DNA from: an uncultured Pirellulaceae bacterium | GTDB lineage: Bacteria; Planctomycetota; Planctomycetia; Pirellulales; Pirellulaceae | NCBI GenBank assembly: GCA_938084685.1 | Contig: CALKGE010000001.1 | Coordinates: 372,001 to 436,000, forward strand | Length of the DNA stretch: 64,000 nucleotides | Reading direction: 5' to 3' | Shown: one piece after another, positions 18,252 through 27,482 of the stretch | How positions within the stretch are numbered: the stretch's first letter is position 1 | Layout of the letters: each line of letters starts with the position of its first letter | Program-made: the position numbers and the translations under genes | The notes under the pieces: generated by a model | What the model was told of the DNA's origin: nothing | The model's database searches: none | The model's input: only the letters and a program-made list of their open reading frames with translations

Positions 18252-19262
18252 CTATCCCTCATCCGAAAAGGTGACTTGAGGGTTGACCAGCACATAGAGC
18301 AGGTCAGAAATCAGAATACCGAACAACGTGAGAATGGACGAAAGAATTAGTGTTGCCATGACGACGTCGTATTCACGACGGAACACGGCATCGATAGAAA
18401 ACTTGCCCATCCCTGGAATCTGGAATATGGTTTCAATAATGACGCTGCCACCCACCAGGAAGGGCAGCAATGATGCGAACAAGGTGATGATGGGAAACAG
18501 ACTGTTGCGCAGGGCGTGGACAAAGATGACACGCATCTTGCTGGCTCCTTTAGCGCGTGCTGTGCGAATGTAATCCTGACGAATGACTTCCATCATGCCA
18601 GCTCGCATTTGCCGACTTATGTAGGCGAGCCCACCATAAGTCATGCAAATGATGGGAAGCGCTGCATGATGAGCCATATCCATAAACCATGCGAAACCAC
18701 TCAGGTTGTCTGCATCCGCACCATGCAGGTTCATGGTGGGGAACCAGATCCAGCCTGACTTGTCACTAAACCAGTGCCGCAATACTTCGGCAACAAAGAA
18801 CGATGGCAGGCTGTAAAAAATGAACAGCGTAATCGTAGAAGATTTATCCAGCAGGGAGTCCGGGTTGGCGGCACTGAAAATACCTAAGGGAATTGCAATC
18901 AGGTAGATAAGCATGAAGACAACAAGATTCATACCCATCGTCACCTTGAGCGCATCAAACATGTCATCAATGATCGGTTTTTCCTGCTGAAAGTAGGTAA
19001 GATCCATCGTGAACAGGCGTTTGATGAAATACCCAAATTGAATGTGCAGGGCTTCGTCGAGATGATACTTTTCGCGGAATCGTTTTTCTGCCTGCTCAGT
19101 ACCCTTTTGTGCATCCAGTCCAGCCGTTGCCTGACCAGCGCCTCCGAATTTTTGTGCACTAGGGTCCCCAGGAGCCAGTTTGACGATGATAAATGAGATA
19201 ACAATAATCCCAAACATCGTCGGAATCATGAGTAGAAACCGCTTTAACAGATAAGCTTTCAT
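18252..19262 (-). CDS. ABC transporter permease, DppB-like
   Basis: 336-residue inner-membrane permease of the oligopeptide importer. The N-terminal 'LLKRFLLMIPTMFGIIVISF' helix and a periplasmic stretch with 'KFGGAGQATAGLDAQKG' precede the BPD_transp_1 domain. The EAA-like coupling loop 'YIRTARAKGASKMRVIFVHA' follows at about residue 235, then 'ETIFQIPGMGKFSIDAVFRR' near the end. Together with the DppC-like protein it forms the translocation pore. The order in the operon is binding protein, DppB, DppC, ATPase. Confidence 0.93.
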   Translation of the reverse strand: MKAYLLKRFLLMIPTMFGIIVISFIIVKLAPGDPSAQKFGGAGQATAGLDAQKGTEQAEKRFREKYHLDEALHIQFGYFIKRLFTMDLTYFQQEKPIIDDMFDALKVTMGMNLVVFMLIYLIAIPLGIFSAANPDSLLDKSSTITLFIFYSLPSFFVAEVLRHWFSDKSGWIWFPTMNLHGADADNLSGFAWFMDMAHHAALPIICMTYGGLAYISRQMRAGMMEVIRQDYIRTARAKGASKMRVIFVHALRNSLFPIITLFASLLPFLVGGSVIIETIFQIPGMGKFSIDAVFRREYDVVMATLILSSILTLFGILISDLLYVLVNPQVTFSDEG

Positions 19263-19305
19263 AGTCCTCCGATGACGAAATACGTTTAAGTTGTAAACAG
19301 CTTAA

Positions 19306-21708
19306 CTATTGCAGTTCTTTGGGAATATACCATTCGGTCAGATCAAAACCGGGACGTAAACGATACCATTTGACGCCTCGGAATTTACTGTTGTAAACAG
19401 CAACTTCCTGGGCGGCATAGAGGAACATGTAAGGCTGCTCCCGGTCCAGGATGCGGTGGAAGGACCAGTGGATACGTTTTCGTTTTTCGGGATCCAGTGT
19501 GATACGTAGTTGATCGATTAAAGCATCCGCTTGATCGTTGGCAAAAGATACGTGATTCGAGCCGCGACTTTCTTTCGTGGCGCCACTGCTATGCCAGATC
19601 TGAAAGGGGTCTGATTCTAGTGCCTGAGCCCATCCCAATCGCACGACATCCGGTTCTTTTGCTTTGACTTTATCAATGAAGGAAGCCCATTCGAGTTGAG
19701 TTGTTGCCAGAGTGATACCAGCCTTTTTAAAGTTCTCCTGTACCATGGCAACCTGAGCATCTACTGTTGGATTTCCTGGTGGAAACAGGATTTCCAACTC
19801 AAGCGGTTCTCCGTTTTTATCCAGGACACCATCTCCGTTCGAATCAAACCACCCAGCCTCGGAAAGCAATTCCTTTGCCAGAGCTGGGTCGTGCGCGATC
19901 GGTGTAACGGAGTGATCGTAGCCAGGGCCAAAGTAGTATTGGGACCCAGTGACAGTGACAGCTGCTCCGTATAATTTCTCTTGAATGAATTCGTCCACGT
20001 CGAACAGCATCTTTAAAGCAATGCGAACACGTCGGTCTTGCAATTTTTCGTTGAGCATATTCCAGCCAAAATAGCTGAACGAAGGTGAATACCACCTTGC
20101 TTTTACGTGCTTATTCTCTTTGAACCACTCGGGCTCATCTTTGAGTTCGTCGAAGAACTGATCATTGTTCATACGCCAGAGGAAATCTACTTCACCTGCT
20201 CTGAAGGCGGCCATGGCAGTCGTGGCATCAGGAATGAATTTGACAATGATCCGATCCAGATAGGCTGGGTCGTCGGTATTCCAGTAACTTGGATTGCGAA
20301 CGAATTCTATGCGATCCGAAACGATCCATTTGTCAATGACGTAGGGTCCGGTTCCGATCGGCTTCTGGTTATATCTATCGTCGGTGTTGAAGAACTTGCC
20401 GAAAGGCTGGCCGTGAGCGCTAATCTTATCTTGGGCATCTTCCTCCTCTGGCTGCAGGTTCTCCAGTGTTAATTGTTTCCCCTCTTCAGCCAGATATTGC
20501 TCAAAGACATGGAACGGTGGAGTATAGAAAGCCAGGCCCATGGTGAACTCAAAAGCTTTGAAGTATTGAGTTCTGTATTTCAATCGGAGAGTAGCTTTGT
20601 CGATCGCTTTGCACTCGACGATATCCGCGTAGTACGTTCGAATCGCTTCACCATCGACAAAAGGGTTATTGATTACAGCGAATCCAAATTCCAGATCTTT
20701 GGTGGTAAACGGTTTCCCGTCAGACCAGGTAGCCTTTTCGTTCAGGCTGTAGGTGAAAACGGTTTCCCGTTGAATGTCAGACCATTCACCAGCATTGAGT
20801 GTCACCGGTTCGGTCAGCGGATTTCCATTTGCAGCTGGTGTTACGGTTAGCGAGCCATCCTCGTTCAGTTTGGTAACACCGGCCAATTCGGCTCCTACTT
20901 TGACATCATAGGTTCCGGGCACTAATCCACTGATTTTCAATTTGCCTTCGGCATCACTCCAGAAATGATAGCCGGCAATCGGTGCTCCCAGCATATCCTT
21001 GCTGGTAGCATAAAACCCGACCCACGTATTTCCTAAAAGAGTTCCACTCTGGTCGTAGGTCTGAAAAATTTCAGTCTGTTCGTCATTCTTGAACGTGACG
21101 GATAAGCCCTCATCAGGAGCATCAGATCCGATGCTAATCTGACGTTCGTAGTTGGCCAGATTGGAAGCGAGCTTGACTGAATCTTCTTTAATCCAGCCAG
21201 AAGCGATGGAAGGTTCAAATTCCAGAGTCTCAGGGTTTTGCTGGGCTAATGCCAACTGAATCCACTCACCCAGATAGGTTTGGATCGCCGAAGTTTCGAC
21301 AATGGGATTCATCGTTTTGGGCTCGGCCGCCGCTCGTATGGTGATCTGTCCACCTGTGACTGGAGTTGTTTCGGATGTGGCATAAGTGTTGAATTCGTCC
21401 TTTGGCAACTCTCCGATAATCGTGATGTTTGCTTTTTCTTTCTGTATCCGGGGAATCTCGATACCGTCTACTTCTGTCATGACGGGAACATAGGGAACGT
21501 CTTCGTAACCGATCCATTTCCCGTCAGCTTCAATTGCATCTACGTTTTCAGTTTGTGAATTTCCACTCGACGAGTCACCGGCCGCATCATTATCGTTTTT
21601 TGTAGTCGTTGCGTTGCCCGGGGATGAGTCGGTTGAGGACGAGCATCCAATAGCGATTGCGCTTAAGAGCAGTAACACGATACCGACGATTTTTGGGGGA
21701 TGAGTCAT
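19306..21708 (-). CDS. Periplasmic substrate-binding lipoprotein (SBP_bac_5) with inserted domain
   Basis: 800-residue extracytoplasmic solute-binding protein of the peptide/nickel family, first gene of the importer operon. The start at 21708 gives a lipoprotein signal peptide with lipobox 'AIGC' and Cys22. The frame remains open to 21810, but that extension is not signal-like. Binding-protein motifs are 'PKTMNPIVETSAIQTYLGEW', 'YSLNEKATWSDGKPFTTKD', 'KPIGTGPYVIDKW' and 'VDFLWRMNNDQ'. Residues about 175-305 interrupt the fold with a beta-rich insert containing 'LKISGLVPGTYDVKVG', like a carboxypeptidase-regulatory/Cna-B-type domain. Typical members have 500-600 residues. The substrate is unknown. 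Confidence 0.9.
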   Translation of the reverse strand: MTHPPKIVGIVLLLLSAIAIGCSSSTDSSPGNATTTKNDNDAAGDSSSGNSQTENVDAIEADGKWIGYEDVPYVPVMTEVDGIEIPRIQKEKANITIIGELPKDEFNTYATSETTPVTGGQITIRAAAEPKTMNPIVETSAIQTYLGEWIQLALAQQNPETLEFEPSIASGWIKEDSVKLASNLANYERQISIGSDAPDEGLSVTFKNDEQTEIFQTYDQSGTLLGNTWVGFYATSKDMLGAPIAGYHFWSDAEGKLKISGLVPGTYDVKVGAELAGVTKLNEDGSLTVTPAANGNPLTEPVTLNAGEWSDIQRETVFTYSLNEKATWSDGKPFTTKDLEFGFAVINNPFVDGEAIRTYYADIVECKAIDKATLRLKYRTQYFKAFEFTMGLAFYTPPFHVFEQYLAEEGKQLTLENLQPEEEDAQDKISAHGQPFGKFFNTDDRYNQKPIGTGPYVIDKWIVSDRIEFVRNPSYWNTDDPAYLDRIIVKFIPDATTAMAAFRAGEVDFLWRMNNDQFFDELKDEPEWFKENKHVKARWYSPSFSYFGWNMLNEKLQDRRVRIALKMLFDVDEFIQEKLYGAAVTVTGSQYYFGPGYDHSVTPIAHDPALAKELLSEAGWFDSNGDGVLDKNGEPLELEILFPPGNPTVDAQVAMVQENFKKAGITLATTQLEWASFIDKVKAKEPDVVRLGWAQALESDPFQIWHSSGATKESRGSNHVSFANDQADALIDQLRITLDPEKRKRIHWSFHRILDREQPYMFLYAAQEVAVYNSKFRGVKWYRLRPGFDLTEWYIPKELQ

Positions 21709-21896
21709 AGTTGAGGAGACCTCAAAAAAGTATTGAATGCGGCGAAGGATTGTCGCGAATGATGTCGCAACAGGTATTCTAAAGCATACGGCTTTGCGGG
21801 GTCTAGCCAATCCGCGGGTGATTTATGGAAGGATGCGAAATGTCTACAATCAATGGAGCGTTGAGCGAATGGTGCTCATTTTGTTGAGGGATTTGT

Positions 21897-23051
21897 ATGG
21901 TTGGAAAAAAGCTTGATTGGGTGCAGGACGAACTGTCAGCCCGGGATGAGCAAGGGCTGCTGCGGCGGCTGAATTCCTGCGAGCGGACGGCTGATCCGGT
22001 TGAATTGATCGTCGACGGGAAATCCCTGATCAACTTTGCCAGTAACGATTATCTTGGACTGGCCGCCGATCTGGCGAGCGAACTTCAGCGGACAAGCAGG
22101 GGAAGTCAAGGTTGGGGGAGTGGCGCCAGTCCGTTGATAACTGGGCGATCTGAAGCCCACCAGCAATTGGAAACAGCACTGGCTGAATTCAAAGGTACCG
22201 AAGCAGCGTTGTCTTTCTCCACAGGGTACGCCGCTAATATTGGTGCGATCACCGCCGTGACCGGTGAACAGGATGTTATTTTCAGTGATGCCCGCAACCA
22301 TGCCAGTATCATTGATGGCTGTCGTCTTTCCCGAGCGGATGTGCAGATTTACCGACATAATGACATCGACCACCTGACCGAACTTTGCAGTCAGGCATCC
22401 GGTTACCGCAGGAAGCTCATCGTGACCGATTCACTGTTCAGTATGGATGGTGATCTGGCTCGGCTGGATGTGCTTGCTGAACTAGCGGAACAATGCGACG
22501 CGATGCTGATGGTTGATGAGGCTCATGCCACCGGAGTTTTCGGTAAAAGTGGACGCGGACTGGCTCAACAGTTGGATTGTGAATCTGGTATTGATATTTC
22601 CGTCGGTACACTCAGCAAAGCCTTGGGATCCATCGGCGGATTTGTCGGTGGCAATCAGGAACTTATCGACCTTCTGGTTAACAAGGCACGTCCCTATATT
22701 TATTCGACCGCCATGCCTTCTCTTTGTGCCCAAGCTGGGAAACTGGCGTTGGAGCGAGTGATAGCCGAGCCTGAACGAAGGCACATGCTGTTTGAGCGTG
22801 TGCGCTATCTGTCTGATGGTCTGCGACAACGAGGGCTGCTGGAGCAGCGGGAAGATTCACCAATCGTTCCGGTCGTATCAGGCGACCCCAAGGTGGCATT
22901 GGCGAGATCAAAACAGCTTGGTGAAGCAGGTTTTTATATTCCCGCGATTCGCCCCCCGACTGTTCCAGTGGGAGCGAGTTGTCTCCGCATTAGCCTGAGC
23001 AGCGCGCATACTGTTGACCAGTTGGACCAACTGATGGACGCGTTGCGCTAG
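21897..23051 (+). CDS. bioF: 8-amino-7-oxononanoate synthase
   Basis: 384-residue PLP enzyme of the alpha-oxoamine synthase family, condensing pimeloyl-ACP/CoA with alanine in biotin synthesis. Motifs are 'FASNDYLGLAADL', 'GSGASPLITGRSEAHQQLE', 'FSTGYAANIGAI', 'DARNHASIIDGCRLSRA', 'VDEAHATGVFGKSGRG' and the PLP lysine in 'GTLSKALGSIGGFVGG' (Lys241). Related KBL or SPT enzymes share the fold, but the sequence and the presence of bioD later in the window favour BioF. GAGG precedes the ATG at about 9 bases. It stands alone, convergent with the MacB-like operon. Confidence 0.92.
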   Translation: MVGKKLDWVQDELSARDEQGLLRRLNSCERTADPVELIVDGKSLINFASNDYLGLAADLASELQRTSRGSQGWGSGASPLITGRSEAHQQLETALAEFKGTEAALSFSTGYAANIGAITAVTGEQDVIFSDARNHASIIDGCRLSRADVQIYRHNDIDHLTELCSQASGYRRKLIVTDSLFSMDGDLARLDVLAELAEQCDAMLMVDEAHATGVFGKSGRGLAQQLDCESGIDISVGTLSKALGSIGGFVGGNQELIDLLVNKARPYIYSTAMPSLCAQAGKLALERVIAEPERRHMLFERVRYLSDGLRQRGLLEQREDSPIVPVVSGDPKVALARSKQLGEAGFYIPAIRPPTVPVGASCLRISLSSAHTVDQLDQLMDALR

Positions 23052-23055
23052 AAAC

Positions 23056-24381
23056 TTATTCGTGCCGTAGCGCTTCAATCGGATCCATCTTGGCGGCTCG
23101 GATGGCCGGATAGACTCCGAAGATTGTTCCGACCGCGACCGCGATTCCAAACGAAATTGGAATGGAGGCCTCGACAATCTGTGGCGTCATTGACTGGATT
23201 TCCGGAGGTAGTCCTGCCATCTGCTCAGGGAAGTACTTGTATAACATCTGCCTTCCAACAATGACGGTTGTGGGGCCCAGAAAGCCCGCCACAATTCCGA
23301 CCAGCCCACCGAGGATTGACAGAGTAATCGTCTCTACCAGGAATTGGCGGATGATGGCAGATTGTCGGGCGCCAAGTGCTCGTCGAATTCCGATCTCCCG
23401 AGTTCTTTCGGTGACGGTAGCCAGCATGATATTCATAATTCCAATACCGCCAACCAACAGTGAGACTCCGGCAATCAGAGCCATGAAGACCATAAACATC
23501 AGCCGCGTGTTTTTGGCTTGTTCAAGGAGTTCGAGCGGAACGACAATACTGATATCCTCGATTTCGTCATGTTTCCGCAGCGCATCCTTGATGAGGTTAA
23601 AGGCGGGCATGACTCGATTAATGTCGGAGATTTGAAACGTTGCCTGATGAACTTCTACTTTTTCTCCTCCAAACGACCCACCGACTGCCGTAAAGATCTC
23701 CTTACCCATGCGAGTATTGAAGGTGGTGAAAGGTATGTAGACATCTTTGGTAAAGTCTTCTGCTGCCAGCGAGCCACCAATACCGGCCGAAGCACCTCGG
23801 GGCTTGAGTACGCCGATCACTTCAAACAGGTCCGTTTTATTTCTGAGCCGGATCTTTTTGCCAATGGGATCCTGATAAGGAAACAGCTTCTTCGCGATTT
23901 CATGTGCGAGGATACAGTAGTCCCGGTGTTTCGCAACATCACTTCCCGAGAGAAACCGTCCCCGATCGATCTCCAGGTTAGTGGCATCATAATAAGCAGG
24001 CACCGAACCAACGAGCCGACCGTCAACTTCGATTCCGCCGTAGTTAAATTTGAATTCCACTTCACGAATCGGGATAGCGCTGATGACATCAGGAATTGTC
24101 TCCTGAAGCATCTCAAATTCCGTAAGGGTGAGTCCGTATTCAGCCAGAATACCGTCGATGTCCTGAGGTTTGATCGAACGAACGATGATGTTTTGAGCAC
24201 CAAGTGATTCAATTTGGCGCTGTGCTTCCTGGCTGATCCCTTCACCGATCGCGAGCAGCCAAATGACAGAGGCAACACCGATAAAGATACCAAGCACGGT
24301 CAGCATGGAACGCATCGGATGTAGCATCAGACTTTTGATACCCAACTGAATCGTTCTTAACCAGCTTTGAAGATACGCCAT
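23056..24381 (-). CDS. MacB-type ABC transporter permease
   Basis: 441-residue inner-membrane protein with the MacB/FtsX topology. An N-terminal helix ('MLTVLGIFIGVASVIWLLAIG') is followed by a large periplasmic MacB_PCD domain (residues about 60-290), then three C-terminal helices in the FtsX domain ('GIGIMNIMLATVTERTREIG', 'IRRALGARQ', 'ISFGIAVAVGTIFGVYPAIR'). It ends 'AAKMDPIEALRHE', as MacB proteins do. It should work mechanotransmissively with the ATPase, adaptor and TolC-like protein encoded upstream. It starts 5 bases after the ATPase stop. Substrate unknown. Confidence 0.93.
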   Translation of the reverse strand: MAYLQSWLRTIQLGIKSLMLHPMRSMLTVLGIFIGVASVIWLLAIGEGISQEAQRQIESLGAQNIIVRSIKPQDIDGILAEYGLTLTEFEMLQETIPDVISAIPIREVEFKFNYGGIEVDGRLVGSVPAYYDATNLEIDRGRFLSGSDVAKHRDYCILAHEIAKKLFPYQDPIGKKIRLRNKTDLFEVIGVLKPRGASAGIGGSLAAEDFTKDVYIPFTTFNTRMGKEIFTAVGGSFGGEKVEVHQATFQISDINRVMPAFNLIKDALRKHDEIEDISIVVPLELLEQAKNTRLMFMVFMALIAGVSLLVGGIGIMNIMLATVTERTREIGIRRALGARQSAIIRQFLVETITLSILGGLVGIVAGFLGPTTVIVGRQMLYKYFPEQMAGLPPEIQSMTPQIVEASIPISFGIAVAVGTIFGVYPAIRAAKMDPIEALRHE

Positions 24382-24386
24382 GGAAT

Positions 24387-25250
24387 CTATTCTCCGGTGA
24401 CAACAGACGTTTCATCTTCGTCTTCTGTCTGGTTTTTATCGAGTTCGTACTGGTTGGACGAATCAGTTTCTCCTGATGCTTCACTGGAATTGAGCTCCAG
24501 TATTTCCCAGCTATTTTCGGGGATGATTTCGCCAGTCTCCTCATCGGTGAAGCGAAGGCGATCATGGTTGAGCTCATCCGATACGATCAGGCCGTCACGA
24601 AGTCGAATGACCCGCTTGGTTCGCGTGGCAACATCATCTTCGTGCGTCACCATGATAATTGTCTTGCCCTGATCGTTAAGCCGTTCGTAAAGCGTCAGAA
24701 TTTCTTCGGTGGTCTTGGTATCAAGGTTACCTGTTGATTCGTCCGCCAGGATGTAGTACGGGTCATTGACCAGACTGCGAGCAATCGCAACACGCTGCTG
24801 CTGTCCACCTGAAAGCTGCGTGGGGCGGTGGTCCAATCGGTCTCCCAGCCCAACAAGCCCTGCCAGTTCGACACAGCGACGGTAGGATTGTCGATTCAGC
24901 TTACCCTGGTAGTAGAGTGGTACCTGGATATTTTCCACGACACTCAACTGAGCAATCAGATTGTAGCTTTGAAAGACAAAGCCAATTCGACTTGCTCGGA
25001 TGTCCGATAACTGATTGTCGCTCATGTGGAAGATGTTATCTTCACCCAGCAACAAATCACCGGTCGTAGGTTTGTCGAGACAGCCGATGAGATTCAGAAG
25101 TGTACTCTTACCGGATCCGGAAGGCCCCATGATTGCGACATAGTCTCCTTCAGGAACTTCAAAAGAGACCCCTCGCAACGCATGGACAGTTTCGGACTTG
25201 GTGATGTAGTCTTTTGTTAAATTTTTAACAGTCAGTGCAGTTGCAGGCAC
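24387..25250 (-). CDS. MacB/LolD-type ABC transporter ATP-binding protein
   Basis: 287-residue ATPase with Walker A 'GPSGSGKST', signature 'LSGGQQQR', Walker B 'YILADESTGNLD' and H-loop 'MVTHEDDVA'. The ABC core (about 225 residues) is followed by an acidic C-terminal tail of about 60 residues rich in Glu, Asp and Ser, which is not typical of the family. The GTG start directly abuts the adaptor's TAA stop, so translation is coupled. In classic MacB the ATPase and permease are one chain; here they are two genes. Confidence 0.93.
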   Translation of the reverse strand: MPATALTVKNLTKDYITKSETVHALRGVSFEVPEGDYVAIMGPSGSGKSTLLNLIGCLDKPTTGDLLLGEDNIFHMSDNQLSDIRASRIGFVFQSYNLIAQLSVVENIQVPLYYQGKLNRQSYRRCVELAGLVGLGDRLDHRPTQLSGGQQQRVAIARSLVNDPYYILADESTGNLDTKTTEEILTLYERLNDQGKTIIMVTHEDDVATRTKRVIRLRDGLIVSDELNHDRLRFTDEETGEIIPENSWEILELNSSEASGETDSSNQYELDKNQTEDEDETSVVTGE

Positions 25251-27248
25251 TTATCGTCCTCCTCTGCCGCCACCAGGGCCTCTACCACCGGGAGCTCCAC
25301 CAGCTTCCTGGGCTTTGGCCATCTTGATGCCGGCAGCGACCAGCTCGTCTTTGCTGAGTTGACCATCCTTGTTGGTGTCGCTGGCTTTCAGCCGCTTGCC
25401 GAATTCGCCGGCGACTGCAAGTTCGTCTGAATCGATGACATCATCTTTATTCTTGTCCATTCGTTCCAGCATCTTGGTTGCGCCTTCTTCGGCCTGTTTT
25501 TTATACCGGGCCGTCTTTTCTTCTTCAGTTTCAGCAGCCTTTTCCCCAGCTCCTCCTACAGTGGCCTGGTCTTTGAGTGGAACCAAGGTATCCTGGGTCT
25601 TGGAAATAAAGGTGGCCAGTTCATCGACATCGATGCGACCATCTTTGTTGAGGTCGGTAGTCGTCACGTTGCTGATCCCCTCATATCCCAGAGTCACATT
25701 CATCTTGTCGACATCTTCTTTACTCAACGAACCGTATTCGTCGTTGTTTGCTGAGAAACGCTTCATTGCCGCTCGGGCACGATGGTGCGAAACAAGAGCT
25801 CGTAAGAACTCGGGGTACTCGCGAGGGTTCTGGACAATCTGATCACCTTTTTCGATATCGGAATCATCGCTGACGACCAGAGTCTTTTCATTGCTTCCTT
25901 CGTATTCGATCATCCTTGCTTCGATCGAAAACTCTTCGCCCTCGTCACCATGCATCTTTCCAAGCGTTTCCGAGTGCAGAGGATTGCTGGCATCGTAGGG
26001 AACACGAACCAGGACGAAACTTTGTTCGGAATCTTCGTGCAGGCATTGAACAGGGATCTGCAGTCTGTCTGGTTCCTGACTAACGGTGATTTCCACATCG
26101 GCTGAAAGCCCGACTCGAACACCTTCACTGTCCCCTTCAATCTTAATAAAGGTGGCAAATCGCTTTACCTTATCACTCCAGTGCTGTCGCTCTGCATACC
26201 GGTTGATACTGGTGACTACCCCACTGAACTCACGATCTTCCAGAGCACCTACTTTGATTTTTACGGGGAGGCCTTCCCGTACAGCAGCAATTTTACCTTC
26301 AGCAATCGGTGCTTTGACTTGAAGTTGTGCCAGATCAGGCAAGCGGATAATGGCTTGTCGCTCACGAACGGTTGCACCTAGTTCCACCGTAAAGCTCTGA
26401 TCGCCATACTGGTAGTTCGCATGCACGACGGTACCTGCTTTAGGGGCGAAAATCTTGCACTTGGAGATCATGTCATTAATCTCTTCAAGCTTTTTCAGCT
26501 CTTCGTCATAGTTTTTGTTTTCAGCTTCAAGCGTTGCTTTGCAAGTTTCGATATCGGCATCGAAACCGACGGTCATTTTTTCTTTGGTGATTTCGCGAAG
26601 CGTTCTTAACTCGGTTTCGCGTAGTGCCAATTCCAGTGAAGCTCGCTGAACAGCAAATCGTTTGGCCGACAATTGTTGCTGTGTTAGAAATCCTCGAGCT
26701 GCCAGACGTTCACTGAACGTTGCCAGGTCCTGGGCCGCCGAAAAATTCTGCTTGGCAATCAAAATATTAGATTCAATCGTTTGCTCATTGGTCTTAAACG
26801 TACCTTGGGTGTATTCCTGTTTTGAGATTTCAGCCTGTCGCAATGCTGCAGCTGCGGATGTTCGAGTGGATTCGGCACGGTTGACTACCACCTGCTGTGC
26901 TTGTTTCTCATCTTCCAATGTTGAAGTATCGAGTTCGACAAGTAGATCACCCTCTTCCACCACAATACCTTCTTCGACCACATAGATGATTTCGATACCA
27001 CCGGGTGCCCGAACTTCGCATTTGACCTCTTCATTCTGAGCGGACTCAATGTCGCCTGTTTCATTGATCGAATGGGTGTAGAGTTCGCGCTTGGCCTCAC
27101 TGAACTGAAAGCTGTAAACAATCTCCGGCTCAATTACCCCTTGCAGCATGTTCCAGGCATACCACCCGACACCGCCAATCGCGGCCAGAATGACGACAAA
27201 GATTACGTTTGTGTTACCACGGAGCCTTTGGGGTATTCGAGAATTCAT
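25251..27248 (-). CDS. HlyD/MacA-like membrane fusion protein with C-terminal EF-hands
   Basis: 665-residue periplasmic adaptor anchored by an N-terminal helix ('VIFVVILAAIGGVGWYAW'). It has a split lipoyl/barrel-sandwich domain ('GGIEIIYVVEEGIVVEEGD', later 'FAPKAGTVVHANYQYGD'), a long coiled-coil hairpin between them (residues about 105-265) and beta-barrel and membrane-proximal domains. From about residue 500 it carries calcium-binding-type EF-hand loops: DLNKDGRIDVDE (532-543), DKNKDDVIDSDE (598-609) and DTNKDGQLSKDE (624-635). The protein ends in a Gly/Arg-rich tail. The loops have Asp/Asn at 1, 3 and 5 and Glu at 12, as required for Ca2+. The fusion is not part of ordinary MacA and may make export calcium-responsive (inference). 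Confidence 0.9.
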   Translation of the reverse strand: MNSRIPQRLRGNTNVIFVVILAAIGGVGWYAWNMLQGVIEPEIVYSFQFSEAKRELYTHSINETGDIESAQNEEVKCEVRAPGGIEIIYVVEEGIVVEEGDLLVELDTSTLEDEKQAQQVVVNRAESTRTSAAAALRQAEISKQEYTQGTFKTNEQTIESNILIAKQNFSAAQDLATFSERLAARGFLTQQQLSAKRFAVQRASLELALRETELRTLREITKEKMTVGFDADIETCKATLEAENKNYDEELKKLEEINDMISKCKIFAPKAGTVVHANYQYGDQSFTVELGATVRERQAIIRLPDLAQLQVKAPIAEGKIAAVREGLPVKIKVGALEDREFSGVVTSINRYAERQHWSDKVKRFATFIKIEGDSEGVRVGLSADVEITVSQEPDRLQIPVQCLHEDSEQSFVLVRVPYDASNPLHSETLGKMHGDEGEEFSIEARMIEYEGSNEKTLVVSDDSDIEKGDQIVQNPREYPEFLRALVSHHRARAAMKRFSANNDEYGSLSKEDVDKMNVTLGYEGISNVTTTDLNKDGRIDVDELATFISKTQDTLVPLKDQATVGGAGEKAAETEEEKTARYKKQAEEGATKMLERMDKNKDDVIDSDELAVAGEFGKRLKASDTNKDGQLSKDELVAAGIKMAKAQEAGGAPGGRGPGGGRGGR

Positions 27249-27482
27249 TTTTTTGTGGGGGGTGGGGAGTTGAAGGGAAAGTGAGACACCTGAAAAGTCA
27301 TTTCAGAGTGTAACTTGCATTATCTATCTACGAGGAAGATTTTGTAAGGCAAAAACGGATAATTTGCGCCTTTCGCAACCTTATATAAACACTGATCAAA
27401 GCTCAAAGTTTCTCCCTAGTCACTCAAGTACAGCGGAAAAAACAGAGTTTGTATGACTTTGAACACAAAGCTTCACGTTTAG

